Assembly (NCBI GenBank): GCA_964244295.1
Contig: CAXTIG010000017.1
Coordinates: 1-64,000 of the forward strand
Length of the DNA stretch: 64,000 nt
Direction of reading: 5' to 3'
DNA from: JAJAZB01 sp964244295
Lineage (GTDB): Bacteria > Bacteroidota > Bacteroidia > Cytophagales > Spirosomataceae
Shown here: positions 7,813 to 16,705 of the stretch, piece after piece
How positions within the stretch are numbered: the stretch's first letter is position 1
Layout: each line of letters begins with the position of its first letter
Made by a program: the position numbers and the translations under genes
Notes under the pieces: model-generated
The model's input: the letters and a program-made list of their open reading frames with translations, nothing else
Told to the model about the DNA's origin: nothing
The model's database searches: none

Positions 7813-10800
7813 ATGTCTGCTGGAACAACCTCTGCCTTAGAATTTCTCGCCGGTGGCGGCGAAATGGGCGCCCTGATTCGTACCAAAGACTGGTCACAAA
7901 CGCCCCTCGGACGGCCCGAAACCTGGCCCCAGAGCCTGCGTATCGCCGTGAGTATCATGCTCGATACGCATTTTGGGATGCACATCGCCTGGGGCGAAGA
8001 CTACCTTCAGCTTTACAACGACGGGTACCGGCCCGTGCTGGGTGAAACCAAACACCCCGCCGCGCTTGGCCTGCCCATCCGGGACTCGTTTCCCGAAATC
8101 TGGGACGATTTTGTCCGGCCCAAATTCGCCGACGTGATGCGCGGCGAACCCTTCGGGGCCGAAAACCTGCTCATTCCGCAATACCGCAACCGGTACCTCG
8201 AAGAGGGCTACTTTACCTTTTCCTATTCGCCCATTCGCGACGAGCGGGGCCGGGTTGGCGGCGTGTTGACCACCGAAACCGAAACCACCGAGCACGTCAT
8301 CCGGGAGCGGCGCCTGCAAACCTCCCGTAACGTAGCCAGCCTGACCTCAACGGTCAGCAACCCGCAGCAGGCGGGACGGGTGTTCATGCAGGCCTTGCAG
8401 GAAAATGCCTACGACATTCCCTTCGCCTTGCTGTACGTCATCGAGGCGCGGGAAGCCCGGTTGGCCGAACACATCCGGCTGGATAACCACCCGATAGCCC
8501 GCCCCGAACGGATTGACGGATTGGCTTCTCCGGAAACCGCCTGGCCCTTAACCCAGGTGCTGGAAGCCGATGCACCCCAGCTCATCGGCGATCTGTCCGG
8601 GCAGTTTGGTACCATGCCGGGGGGAGCCTGGCCCGAACCCGCTCAATCGGCCTACCTGCTGCCCATCCACCGGCTCGACCGCAAACAAATCTACGGCGTG
8701 TTGGTGCTGGGGGTGAATCCGAGGAGGGTGTTTGACACGCAGCAACGGGAATTTTTCGAGTCGCTGGCCGAGCAGGCCACCCGGCTGTTTGCCACCGCCT
8801 CGGCGCTGGAAGAAGAGCGCCGCCGGACCGAAGCCCTGCGGGCCATCGACGCGGCTAAAACCGCGTTTTTCAGCAACGTCAGCCATGAATTCCGCACGCC
8901 GCTCACGCTGATGCTCGGCCCCATTGAGGAAGCCCTCAATACCAACGGCCAACTTCCCGACTCTGTTCATGAAAACCTCCAGACCGCCCACCGCAACGCC
9001 CTGCGCCTGCAAAAGTTGGTCAACACGCTCCTAGATTTCAGCCGAATCGAAGCCGGGCGAATGCAGGCTTCCTACGAACCGACCGACCTCGCCGCCCTCA
9101 CCACCGACCTGGCGAGTACCTTCCGATCGGCCATCGAGCGGGCCGGGATGAGTCTGGTGGTGGACTGTCCGCCCCTGCCCGAAGTGGTGTACGTGGATGG
9201 CGAGATGTGGGAAAAAATCGTGTTGAACCTGCTTTCCAACGCCCACAAATACACCCTCGAAGGCCGCATCAGCGTGCGCCTGAGCGCCGACGAGGGCCAG
9301 GCCGTGCTGCGCGTGGAAGACACCGGCGTGGGCATTCCCGCCGATGAACTCCCTCGGATTTTCGAGCGCTTTCACCGGGTGGCGGGCAGCCGGGGGCGCA
9401 GTTTCGAGGGGACGGGCATCGGGCTTTCGTTGCTCAAAGAACTGGTGGGGTTGCACGGAGGGACGATTTCTGCCGAAAGCGAGCCGGGGCTGGGCAGTAC
9501 GTTTACGGTCAGGATTCCGTTGGGAAAGGCCCATTTGCCCGCTGAATTCATCCTCGACCAACCACAACGGACGGTCGCTTCCGCCCTGGGCAATCCCTTC
9601 CTGACCGAAGCCCTGGGGCTGCTGCCCAACACTTCGCCGGAACATGAGGTGGTTTTTTCAGAAAAATCAATTTCCGAGAAAAGACCGCACATCGTGCTGG
9701 CCGACGACAACGCCGACATGCGGGCCTACGTGCAGCGGTTGCTCGAACCCCACTACCGCGTCAGCCTGGCCCCCGATGGGCAGGTGGCCCGCTGGCTGGT
9801 GGCCGAACACCGCCCCGACCTGGTGCTGAGCGACGTGATGATGCCCGTCATGGACGGCCTCGAACTCCTGAAAACCCTCAAGGCCGACCCGCAAACGGCC
9901 ACCATCCCCGTGGTGCTGCTCTCGGCGCGGGCGGGCGAGGAGGCCTCCATCGAAGGCTACGAAGCCGGGGCCGACGATTATTTGGTCAAGCCCTTTTCGG
10001 CCAACGAACTCCTGGCGCGGGTGCGGGCGCAGTTGAACATCGCCCGGATGCGCAGCGAAAACGAGCGGCAACTGCAAACCCTGTTCGAGCAGGCCCCGGT
10101 GGGCATCGCCGTGTTGCGCGGGCCGGAACACACCTTCGATTTGGTCAACGATTTTTACGTCAACATCACCAAGCGGCAGCATCCCGACCAACTCGTGGGC
10201 AAACCGCTGCTCGAAGCCCTGCCCGAACTAGCCGGGCAGGGCTTCGAAGGCCTGCTGACCAACGTGGTGGAAACGGGCGTACCGTTTGTAGCGAAAGAAC
10301 TGTCCGCCCAGTTGCTGCGGGACGGCCAGCTCGAAACGATTTACATCAATTTTTCCTACCAGCCCTTGCCCGCGCCCGATTCGGGGGTGTTTGTCGTCGT
10401 GACCGACGTGACGAGCCAGGTACTGGCCCGGCGGCGGATTGAAGCAAACGAACGGCTCCTCCGCGACGTGTTCGAGCAGGCTCCCACGGCCATTGCCATG
10501 TTTAGCGGGCCGGACTTCCGGATTGAACTCGCCAATCCCAACGTGTGCCGGATGTGGGGCCGCACCCAAGGGGAGGTGTTGGGGAAACCCCTGTTTGAGG
10601 CCCTGTCCGAAGCCGCCGGGCAGGGATTCGAGGAAATCCTGGCGGGCGTGTTGCAAACCGGCCACCCTTTCGTGGGCAAGGAATTGCCCGTTATCCTGAA
10701 ACGGAACGGGCGACCCGAAACCGTATTTTTCGATTTTGTTTACCACCCTTTGCCCGAAACGGACGGACACGCCGACCGGATTGTGCTGGTTGCCGAGGAA

Positions 10801-13158
10801 GTGACCGAGCGCAGGCAGGCCCGGCAAAACCTCGAAGCCAGCAACAAGCAACTCCAAAACCTGTTTGAGCAGGCTCCGGTAGGCATCGCTATGTTGCGCG
10901 GCCCGGAGTACACCTTTGAACTAGCCAATGACTTTTACGTCAACCTGGCCAATCGGCAGCATCCCGACCAACTCGTGGGTAAACCGCTGTTCGAAGCCCT
11001 GCCCGAACTCGTAGGGCAGGGCTTCGAGCCATTGCTGGACAACGTAGTGGAAACCGACGTACCCTTTGTGGCAAGAGAACGGGTGGTTCAGGTAATGAAG
11101 AGCGGCCAGCTCGAAACGATTTACGTCAATTTTTCTTTCCAACCCCTGCCCGCACCCGATTCGGGGGTGTTCATCGTCGTGACCGACGTGACCGAGTCGA
11201 TTTTATCCCGGCGAAAAATCGAGGAAAACGAGGATCGCTTGCGTCTGGCCGTGGAATCGGCTGAGTTAGGTACCTGGGAATACGACCCCCGGACGAGCAC
11301 GATCACGGGTTCGGAACGCACCGTCGCCATGCACGGCCTCCGTCCCGGCGAACCCTTCAACCTGGAGCGGGGCCTGAGCACCGCCGCCGAAACCGACCGG
11401 CAGCGGGTGGCCGAGGCGGTAGCCAACGCCCTGCAACCCGGAAGCGGCGGCGATTACAACGTCGAATACACGCTTTCGAATTTGCCCGACGGGCAGCCGC
11501 GCACCGTCCAGGCGAAGGGCAAGGTGTTTTTCGATGAAAACGGCGAAGCCTACCGCCTCATCGGCACGGCCCTCGACATCACCGAGGAGCGACGAGCCGA
11601 GGAGGCCCTGCGCGAGTCGGAAGAAAAATTCCGCTCGCTCGCCGACAACATTTCCCAACTGGCCTGGATGACCGACGCCGACGGGTGGATTTTTTGGTAC
11701 AACCAGCGCTGGTTTGACTACACCGGCACCACGCTCGAAGCAATGCAGGGCTGGGGTTGGCAGGCGGTTCACGCGCCGGAAGAAGTCGAGCGCGTGACCG
11801 CCAAGTTTAAACACCACATCGCAACGGGTGAAATCTGGGAAGATACGTTCCCGCTGCGCTCGAAAGAGGGCGAATACCGCTGGTTTCTCTCCCGCGCCGT
11901 TCCAATCCGGGATGCGGCGGGCAAGGTTCTGCGCTGGTTCGGTACCAACACCGACGTCACCGAAGCCAAACGCGCCGAAGCCGCCCTGCGCGAAAGCGAC
12001 CGCTGGTTTCGGCAACTGGCCGATTCGATGCCGCAAATTGTGTGGACGGCCCGGCCCGACGGGTACCTCGATTACTTCAACCAACGCTGGTACCAATTCA
12101 TCGACGGCAACCAGGGCTTTGGCGATGCGGGTTGGCTCCCTATCCTCCACCCCGACGACCGCCAACCCTGCCTCGACCGCTGGCAGCGTTGCCTGCAAAC
12201 CGGCGAACCGTACCGCTTCGAGTTTCGCCTCGACGACGTCCGCCAGCCGGGTCGCTACCGCTGGTACCTGGCCCTGGCGACGGCCTTTCGGGATACCGAC
12301 GGTCGCATTTTGAAGTGGATGGGCACCTGCACCGACATCGACGACCAGAAAACCGAAGCCGCCCGCCTGGAGGCCCTGGTGCAGAACCGAACGGAGGCGC
12401 TCAACCAGGCCAACGGCGAGCTTCAGCGCACCAACCTCAACCTCTCGCAATTTGCCTACGTGGCTTCGCACGACTTGCAGGAGCCGTTGCGGAAGATTCA
12501 GGCCTTCGGCGATTTGCTCTTCAAACGCAACGCCGCCCAACTCGACGAGGCGGGTACCGAGCGCGTCCGGCGCATGCAGGACGCCGCCGAGCGGATGAGT
12601 GGACTGATCAAGGATTTGCTGGAGTATTCGCGGGTGTCGTCGTACCGCGAAACCTTCGCCCCGGTGGAGTTGAACCCCTTGCTCGCCAGCGTCCGCAGCG
12701 ACCTGGCCGTGCTCATTCGGGAGAAAAAGGGCAGCCTTCACGCCGACCCGTTACCCACCGTGAATGGCGACGCGACCCAGCTCCGGCAGGTGTTGCAAAA
12801 TCTGCTCAGCAACGCGCTCAAATTCAGCCGCCCCGACGTGCCGCCGGTGGTAGAAATCCGGTGCCGGGTTGTACCTGGTGCGGAGGCGAAGGGCCTCAGC
12901 CTGGCACCCGACGCGGTTTTCTACGAAATCAGCTTCAGCGACAACGGCATCGGCTTCGATGAAACCTACGCCGACCGGATTTTCGAGGCTTTCCAGCGCC
13001 TGCACGGGCGCGGCGACTACCCCGGCACGGGCATCGGGCTAGCCATCGTCAGGAAAGTAGCAGAAAACCACCACGGTGGGGTGAGCGTGAGCAGCCGGGT
13101 GGGCGAGGGGGCTACGTTTCGGGTGTATTTGCCGGTGGGGGAAGGGGGTATTGGTTAA
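7813..13158 (+). CDS. Hybrid sensor histidine kinase, PAS-GAF-kinase-receiver-6xPAS-kinase
   Basis: A 1781-residue cytoplasmic signalling protein without obvious membrane segments. Order: PAS-like domain (about 1-175), GAF-like domain (175-345), HisKA with SHEFRTPL (His358), HATPase (NLLSNAHKYT, DTGVGIP, GTGIGLSLLK), receiver domain with phospho-acceptor Asp674 (LSDVMMPVMDG) and conserved VKPFSANELL, six PAS domains (about 755-1515), then a second kinase core with ASHDLQEPL (His1553) and an ATPase domain with NLLSNALKFS and GTGIGLAIVRK. The first and third of the internal PAS domains are very similar even at DNA level, so they arose by duplication. ATG 7813 is chosen because a promoter lies at 7717-7747 and the upstream frame is repeat sequence. 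The partner regulator is not adjacent. The stop codon lies in a short inverted repeat. Confidence 0.92.
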   Translation: MSAGTTSALEFLAGGGEMGALIRTKDWSQTPLGRPETWPQSLRIAVSIMLDTHFGMHIAWGEDYLQLYNDGYRPVLGETKHPAALGLPIRDSFPEIWDDFVRPKFADVMRGEPFGAENLLIPQYRNRYLEEGYFTFSYSPIRDERGRVGGVLTTETETTEHVIRERRLQTSRNVASLTSTVSNPQQAGRVFMQALQENAYDIPFALLYVIEAREARLAEHIRLDNHPIARPERIDGLASPETAWPLTQVLEADAPQLIGDLSGQFGTMPGGAWPEPAQSAYLLPIHRLDRKQIYGVLVLGVNPRRVFDTQQREFFESLAEQATRLFATASALEEERRRTEALRAIDAAKTAFFSNVSHEFRTPLTLMLGPIEEALNTNGQLPDSVHENLQTAHRNALRLQKLVNTLLDFSRIEAGRMQASYEPTDLAALTTDLASTFRSAIERAGMSLVVDCPPLPEVVYVDGEMWEKIVLNLLSNAHKYTLEGRISVRLSADEGQAVLRVEDTGVGIPADELPRIFERFHRVAGSRGRSFEGTGIGLSLLKELVGLHGGTISAESEPGLGSTFTVRIPLGKAHLPAEFILDQPQRTVASALGNPFLTEALGLLPNTSPEHEVVFSEKSISEKRPHIVLADDNADMRAYVQRLLEPHYRVSLAPDGQVARWLVAEHRPDLVLSDVMMPVMDGLELLKTLKADPQTATIPVVLLSARAGEEASIEGYEAGADDYLVKPFSANELLARVRAQLNIARMRSENERQLQTLFEQAPVGIAVLRGPEHTFDLVNDFYVNITKRQHPDQLVGKPLLEALPELAGQGFEGLLTNVVETGVPFVAKELSAQLLRDGQLETIYINFSYQPLPAPDSGVFVVVTDVTSQVLARRRIEANERLLRDVFEQAPTAIAMFSGPDFRIELANPNVCRMWGRTQGEVLGKPLFEALSEAAGQGFEEILAGVLQTGHPFVGKELPVILKRNGRPETVFFDFVYHPLPETDGHADRIVLVAEEVTERRQARQNLEASNKQLQNLFEQAPVGIAMLRGPEYTFELANDFYVNLANRQHPDQLVGKPLFEALPELVGQGFEPLLDNVVETDVPFVARERVVQVMKSGQLETIYVNFSFQPLPAPDSGVFIVVTDVTESILSRRKIEENEDRLRLAVESAELGTWEYDPRTSTITGSERTVAMHGLRPGEPFNLERGLSTAAETDRQRVAEAVANALQPGSGGDYNVEYTLSNLPDGQPRTVQAKGKVFFDENGEAYRLIGTALDITEERRAEEALRESEEKFRSLADNISQLAWMTDADGWIFWYNQRWFDYTGTTLEAMQGWGWQAVHAPEEVERVTAKFKHHIATGEIWEDTFPLRSKEGEYRWFLSRAVPIRDAAGKVLRWFGTNTDVTEAKRAEAALRESDRWFRQLADSMPQIVWTARPDGYLDYFNQRWYQFIDGNQGFGDAGWLPILHPDDRQPCLDRWQRCLQTGEPYRFEFRLDDVRQPGRYRWYLALATAFRDTDGRILKWMGTCTDIDDQKTEAARLEALVQNRTEALNQANGELQRTNLNLSQFAYVASHDLQEPLRKIQAFGDLLFKRNAAQLDEAGTERVRRMQDAAERMSGLIKDLLEYSRVSSYRETFAPVELNPLLASVRSDLAVLIREKKGSLHADPLPTVNGDATQLRQVLQNLLSNALKFSRPDVPPVVEIRCRVVPGAEAKGLSLAPDAVFYEISFSDNGIGFDETYADRIFEAFQRLHGRGDYPGTGIGLAIVRKVAENHHGGVSVSSRVGEGATFRVYLPVGEGGIG

Positions 13159-13194
13159 TTGGTTATTGGGCAAAACCAGTAGCCAATTAACCAA
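13151..13194. repeat. Short inverted repeat over the kinase stop codon
   Basis: TTGGTTAATTGG (13151-13162) pairs with CCAATTAACCAA (13183-13194). The TAA stop of the hybrid kinase (13156-13158) is inside the left arm. Confidence 0.65.
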
Positions 13195-13208
13195 ACGAGC
13201 GGGGATAG

Positions 13209-13457
13209 TCAGGCTACTTCACCCAGTTCGCGAAACGTCAAAACCGTGTTACGGCGGGGCACTTCCAAGTCGGATTCAACCACGGGCAACACACCGACCG
13301 TATTTCCCTGGGCGTCGAAAAACTCCAGAATGTACCCGTCGTTGGTGCCGCCGGGGGCCGGGAGGTGCTCCACCACGATGCCGATGTCCCCTTTTTTCAG
13401 GTGGTCTTCCGGAAAATCGTTCGTCAACACCACGCGGGAATAAAGCGGGAATTTCAT
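13209..13457 (-). CDS. DUF4926-like small protein
   Basis: An 82-residue protein (MKFPLYSRVVLTNDFPEDHLKKGDIGIVVEH...) with the features of the DUF4926 family: a leading valine-rich strand, KKGDIGIVVE, a GYILEFFDAQGNTV segment and a terminal acidic/basic stretch. It looks like a small SH3-like barrel. DUF4926 proteins often accompany small uncharacterised toxin-like genes, but no partner is adjacent here. I chose ATG at 13457; a longer frame to 13517 would run into palindromic repeat sequence. Function unknown. Confidence 0.72.
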   Translation of the reverse strand: MKFPLYSRVVLTNDFPEDHLKKGDIGIVVEHLPAPGGTNDGYILEFFDAQGNTVGVLPVVESDLEVPRRNTVLTFRELGEVA

Positions 13458-13510
13458 GATTCGGAGGTGAACAAAAAGGAAGTTTAAATTTTCAAAAACT
13501 GGTTCGAGGA

Positions 13511-13594
13511 GGGTCACGCTGAGCGGAGTCGAAGCGCGTGCGGCTGGTCAGCGCTTACCCGCCGCACGCGCTTCGACTCCGCTCAGCGTGACCC
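13511..13594. repeat. Palindromic repeat family B, perfect 34-bp arms
   Basis: Arm 13511-13544 (GGGTCACGCTGAGCGGAGTC...) is the exact reverse complement of 13561-13594, with a 16-base loop. The TGA stop of nadB (13583-13585 on the minus strand) lies in the right arm. Other copies: 25859-25964 and 58504-58561. Confidence 0.9.
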
Positions 13595-15190
13595 TTGAAA
13601 TTCAATCGCTTTGATGTTGTCCAAATTGTAGTGCAAGCCCACGTTCTCCCGCCGGGCGGTCGCCATTTTGATGATCAGGTAACTCACGTTGATCATGTTG
13701 CGTAGCTCCGAAATCGGCACCGATACCTTCGACTCGCGGTACAGCGCCTCGTGTTCCTGAAACAGCAAATCGAGGCGGTCGTGGGCACGTTTCAACCGTC
13801 GGTTGGTGCGGACGATGCCCACGTAGTTGGACATGATGGCGTTCAATTCCCGCGTCATTTCGGTCACGAGCACGGCCTCTTCGGGATGGGTCGTGCCGGA
13901 ATCGTCCCAGTCGGGGACGGTGTCAGGAACGGGGGCCTGGTGCAGGTTTTCGACGGTACTCAAGTAGGCCCGGTGGCCGAATACCACGGCTTCGAGCAGG
14001 GAATTGGAGGCCAGCCGGTTGGCCCCATGCAGACCGGTGCAGGCGCATTCGCCCGCCGCGTAGAGGAAGTTGATGTTGGTCTGGCCCCACTCGTTCACCT
14101 TCACGCCCCCGCAGAGGTAGTGCTGGGCGGGCACGACGGGGATCAGGTCTTTCCGCACGTCGATGCCCAAATCGAGGCAGGTTTTCGTGATGTTGGGAAA
14201 GTGTTCGATGAATTTCTCGTAGTCGAGGTGGCGCACGTCGAGGTACACGTGGTCCACGCCGTTGGTTTTCATTTCGGAGTCGATGGCACGGGCCACGATG
14301 TCGCGCGGGGCGAGGGAAAGGCGCTCGTCGTAGCGCTCCATGAACGTGTTTCCATCCGCATTTTTCAAAATCCCGCCGAAGCCCCGCACCGCTTCCGAAA
14401 TCAGGAACGAGGGTTTTTTGCCGGGTTGGTACAGGCTCGTGGGGTGAAACTGGATGAACTCCATGTTGTCGCAGAGGCCCTTGGCCCGGTAGGCCATTGC
14501 GATGCCGTCGCCGGTGGCGATGGTGGGGTTGGTGGTGCTTTGGTACACGTTGCCGATGCCGCCGGTGGCGAGCATGGTGGTGCGGGCCAGGAATTTCTCG
14601 ACTTTTTCGGTGTGCGTGTCGAGCACGTAGGCCCCGTAGCACTGGATGTCTTCGCGGTAGCGGTACACGGTTTCGCCGAGGTGGTGCTGGGTGATGAGGT
14701 CCACGGCGAAGTAGTGCGTGTAAATGCGAATGCTGGGGTGGCGCTTCACTTCTTCGAGCAGCGCCCGCTCGATTTCGGCCCCGGTGATGTCCTTGAAATG
14801 CAGGATGCGGTGGTCGGAGTGGCCGCCTTCGCGGGCCAGGTCGTAACCGCCCTTGCCGCCGTGTTCGCGGTCGAAGCGCGTGCCGTAGTCGATGAGTTCC
14901 TGGATGCGGGCGGGGGCCTCGGTCACCACGATTTCCACGATGCGGGGCTTGTTGATGCCGTCGCCGGCGTCCATCGTGTCGTCGATGTGTTTCTCGAAAC
15001 TATCGTCCTTCGACCACACCGCCGCAATGCCGCCCTGGGCGTACTTGGTGTTGGTCTCGTCGGCCTGGACTTTGGTGATGACGGCAATGGACACCACTTC
15101 GGAGCGGGCCTCGAAGTGCCGGGCCAGCTTGGTGGCGTAACTCAGTCCGGCAATGCCGGAGCCTATGACGAGGAAATCGACTTGGGGCAT
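13583..15190 (-). CDS. nadB: L-aspartate oxidase
   Basis: A 535-residue flavoprotein that oxidises L-aspartate to iminoaspartate, the first step of de novo NAD synthesis; its product is used by NadA. The FAD-binding dinucleotide fold is at the N-terminus (GSGIAG at residues 10-15). The substrate-domain motifs TKYAQGGIAAVW, REGGHSDHRILH, FIQFHPTSLY, and the C-terminal GECACTGLHGANRLASNSLLEAVVFG are all present, as is the helical C-terminal domain. Length is normal. The stop codon lies within a family-B palindrome, so the last residues (QGSR) are repeat-encoded. nadA and nadC lie on the same strand 3.7 and 5.5 kb upstream, separated by small genes and a transposase remnant. Confidence 0.96.
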   Translation of the reverse strand: MPQVDFLVIGSGIAGLSYATKLARHFEARSEVVSIAVITKVQADETNTKYAQGGIAAVWSKDDSFEKHIDDTMDAGDGINKPRIVEIVVTEAPARIQELIDYGTRFDREHGGKGGYDLAREGGHSDHRILHFKDITGAEIERALLEEVKRHPSIRIYTHYFAVDLITQHHLGETVYRYREDIQCYGAYVLDTHTEKVEKFLARTTMLATGGIGNVYQSTTNPTIATGDGIAMAYRAKGLCDNMEFIQFHPTSLYQPGKKPSFLISEAVRGFGGILKNADGNTFMERYDERLSLAPRDIVARAIDSEMKTNGVDHVYLDVRHLDYEKFIEHFPNITKTCLDLGIDVRKDLIPVVPAQHYLCGGVKVNEWGQTNINFLYAAGECACTGLHGANRLASNSLLEAVVFGHRAYLSTVENLHQAPVPDTVPDWDDSGTTHPEEAVLVTEMTRELNAIMSNYVGIVRTNRRLKRAHDRLDLLFQEHEALYRESKVSVPISELRNMINVSYLIIKMATARRENVGLHYNLDNIKAIEFQGSR

Positions 15191-15270
15191 TTATGTTGTG
15201 GTTTGTTTAGGGGCGTTAGAGACGCGGGACCGTTGGAGGGAGCGGGGGCGGGCGGGTTGGCTAAAGAAAT

Positions 15271-15600
15271 TTATTTTTCTTCAACCAATGTATTCTTCGT
15301 GATTACTACCCAGTCATCGCCTCTTTTCTGTGCTATTCCACTAATTTTAAGATTTCTATTTCGGCCAATAATTTTAATTAAATAATGCATTCGCCCCGTT
15401 TCTATTTCATATTTATTGAATTCGTATTCGTAAGAACGATATCCGCCAATTCGATTAATCAGTTTTGGATTATTTATAACTTGTTTATGAATCATGTCAA
15501 AATATGATGGAATATCGCTAGTAATAAAATAAGATAATCCTGTACTGATTAACCATAGGATCAGCAAGATGGCGAAAAACTTGACGAAAAGTTTTCGCAT
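15271..15600 (-). CDS. Hypothetical AT-rich membrane-anchored protein
   Basis: A 109-residue product with one N-terminal hydrophobic segment (about residues 3-26, FFAILLILWLISTGLSYFI) and a ~80-residue soluble domain rich in Ile, Asn, Lys and Tyr (NRIGGYRSYEYEFNKYEIE, RGDDWVVITKN). No family was recognised; the layout resembles small anchored proteins with a cystatin- or NTF2-like domain, but this is a guess. Its base composition is much more AT-rich than both neighbours, suggesting recent acquisition. The start is taken at the ATG giving MRKLFVKFF; an upstream ATG would add nine residues. Confidence 0.55.
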   Translation of the reverse strand: MRKLFVKFFAILLILWLISTGLSYFITSDIPSYFDMIHKQVINNPKLINRIGGYRSYEYEFNKYEIETGRMHYLIKIIGRNRNLKISGIAQKRGDDWVVITKNTLVEEK

Positions 15601-15708
15601 AATTTCGATATTTTTAGAATACACCAAGTTGTTCCAAGTCTGAAGCCAAGCCTTTGTGCGGCAGGGACTTGGAACGGGTGATGAAACGCAGTCTTCCGAC
15701 TGCCCAGC

Positions 15709-15978
15709 CTACGCTGCCTGCGCCACCTTCTCCGACATCGCGTACAGATTATCCGGGTCAAAATCCACGCCGTTGTCCCAGAGCAGGGTGCCGTAGGAGT
15801 CGAGCTGGACGGTTTTGAAATAAGTCGGTTCGGCCAGTTGGCTAACCAGGCCGTCGTTGATGGCCCGGTATTTCTCCACTACCGGCGTTAAGTCCACTGT
15901 GCGCACCTCGCCCGTGTTGAACAGGCAGGTGACGTTGAAATCTTCCACGTCGATTATTTTCTGGATATAGTGAAGCAT
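15709..15978 (-). CDS. DUF2442 domain protein
   Basis: An 89-residue protein matching the DUF2442 pattern: a start with YIQKIIDVEDFNVTCLFNTGEVRTVDLTP, a central YFKTVQLDSYGTLLWDNGVDFDPDNLY. These small beta-rich proteins are commonly encoded next to a DUF4160 protein, as here, and the pair is often treated as a candidate toxin-antitoxin module. It lies 7 bases downstream of the DUF4160 stop-start junction in a three-gene operon running 16466 to 15709. Function not established. Confidence 0.8.
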   Translation of the reverse strand: MLHYIQKIIDVEDFNVTCLFNTGEVRTVDLTPVVEKYRAINDGLVSQLAEPTYFKTVQLDSYGTLLWDNGVDFDPDNLYAMSEKVAQAA

Positions 15979-15985
15979 GGCCTTG

Positions 15986-16249
15986 TCAGGTGAGCGGTTC
16001 GATTTTCTTCCAGCTTTTTACGTCTTTTCCGAGGTTCTCAAAGTTTTCCAACAACTCGGCTTCGTGCAATACCGTCCAGGCAAGCACTAATTTTAACTGC
16101 TTGGGCGGCAAGTGCCCTTCCATCAATTCAGCTTTGCGAATGTCCACAATGGCACGGTAATCCTGAAATTCAACGTGAAAATGAGGTGGATTGTGGTCGT
16201 CAAAAAACATTTTGATAACCAATCCCAGGAAACGGCTAATTTCAGGCAT
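15986..16249 (-). CDS. DUF4160 domain protein
   Basis: An 87-residue protein with the DUF4160 signature: an N-terminal PEISRFLGLVIKMFFDDHNPPHFHVEFQ, with the conserved HNPPHFH cluster, then DYRAIVDIRKAELMEGHLPPKQLKLVLAWTVLHEAELLENF. It partners with DUF2442, encoded next. Its start overlaps the end of the preceding gene by 8 bases, so translation of the operon is probably coupled. The His-rich cluster could bind metal or act in catalysis; no activity is established. Confidence 0.84.
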   Translation of the reverse strand: MPEISRFLGLVIKMFFDDHNPPHFHVEFQDYRAIVDIRKAELMEGHLPPKQLKLVLAWTVLHEAELLENFENLGKDVKSWKKIEPLT

Positions 16250-16466
16250 GACTTACTTGTATTCGGAATTCTTCCTCATTGAATGAAACCAAATTTCTCC
16301 CCGCCTCCACGTCTTCAATTCGCCGGAGCAGTTCACTTAGCGGGTACGTTTCCTCTTCCACCGCGAGTTTGAGCCGCACTGGCTTTCCTTCGTATAAGTG
16401 CTTTAGCCGCTCAATGAAATCGGGGTTAAGCTCGTCGAGGGTGTTGAAATCAAAGGTGGTTGTCAT
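16242..16466 (-). CDS. Small protein, first gene of the DUF4160-DUF2442 operon
   Basis: A 74-residue acidic protein (MTTTFDFNTLDELNPDFIERLKHLYEGKPVRLKLAV...). The helix NPDFIERLKHLYEGKPVRL and LSELLRRIEDVEAGRNLVSF resemble DNA-binding or antitoxin-like small proteins that accompany toxin modules. It overlaps the DUF4160 gene by 8 bases, so it is probably the lead gene of a three-gene unit. No family was recognised with confidence; an antitoxin role is inferred from position only. Confidence 0.62.
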   Translation of the reverse strand: MTTTFDFNTLDELNPDFIERLKHLYEGKPVRLKLAVEEETYPLSELLRRIEDVEAGRNLVSFNEEEFRIQVSHA

Positions 16467-16564
16467 GGTTGTGAGCGTATGGATTGCGAACGCACTGCAT
16501 TCGCAATTGTTCTATTTCCGTAAACTTACCCAGTGCTGGGCTACAACTTGCCTTGCATAGCTAA

Positions 16565-16705
16565 CTAATCAAACCAAAACCATCCCCTCAATCTGATCAA
16601 AATCTTTCGTGTTCCGCGTTTGGAAATGCTCGGTTTTGATTTGTCTTTCAGCCGAATGTATTCGATGAAAGGGCCGGTGTCCACTAAAATTCTTCGAGTT
16701 TCCAT
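16565..16705 (-). pseudogene. Remnant of a PIN-domain toxin gene
   Basis: The 46-codon frame begins METRRILVDTGPFIEYIRLKDKS, the typical first strand and helix of VapC-type PIN ribonucleases with the catalytic first Asp. About 80 residues of the normal domain are absent. Just after the break, another frame encodes FQTRNTKDFDQIEGMVLV, the typical PIN C-terminus. So an internal deletion has joined the two ends out of frame. The frame start overlaps the end of the upstream antitoxin-like gene by 22 bases, as in intact antitoxin-VapC pairs. The remnant should be inactive. Confidence 0.72.

Noticed and set aside
11266..12741. 491-codon minus-strand frame opposite the hybrid kinase
   Set aside because: No motif, and the kinase reading frame with six PAS domains and a second catalytic core is intact.
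13751..15385. 544-codon plus-strand frame opposite nadB
   Set aside because: Val/Gly/His-rich composition typical of antisense frames; nadB motifs on the minus strand are complete.
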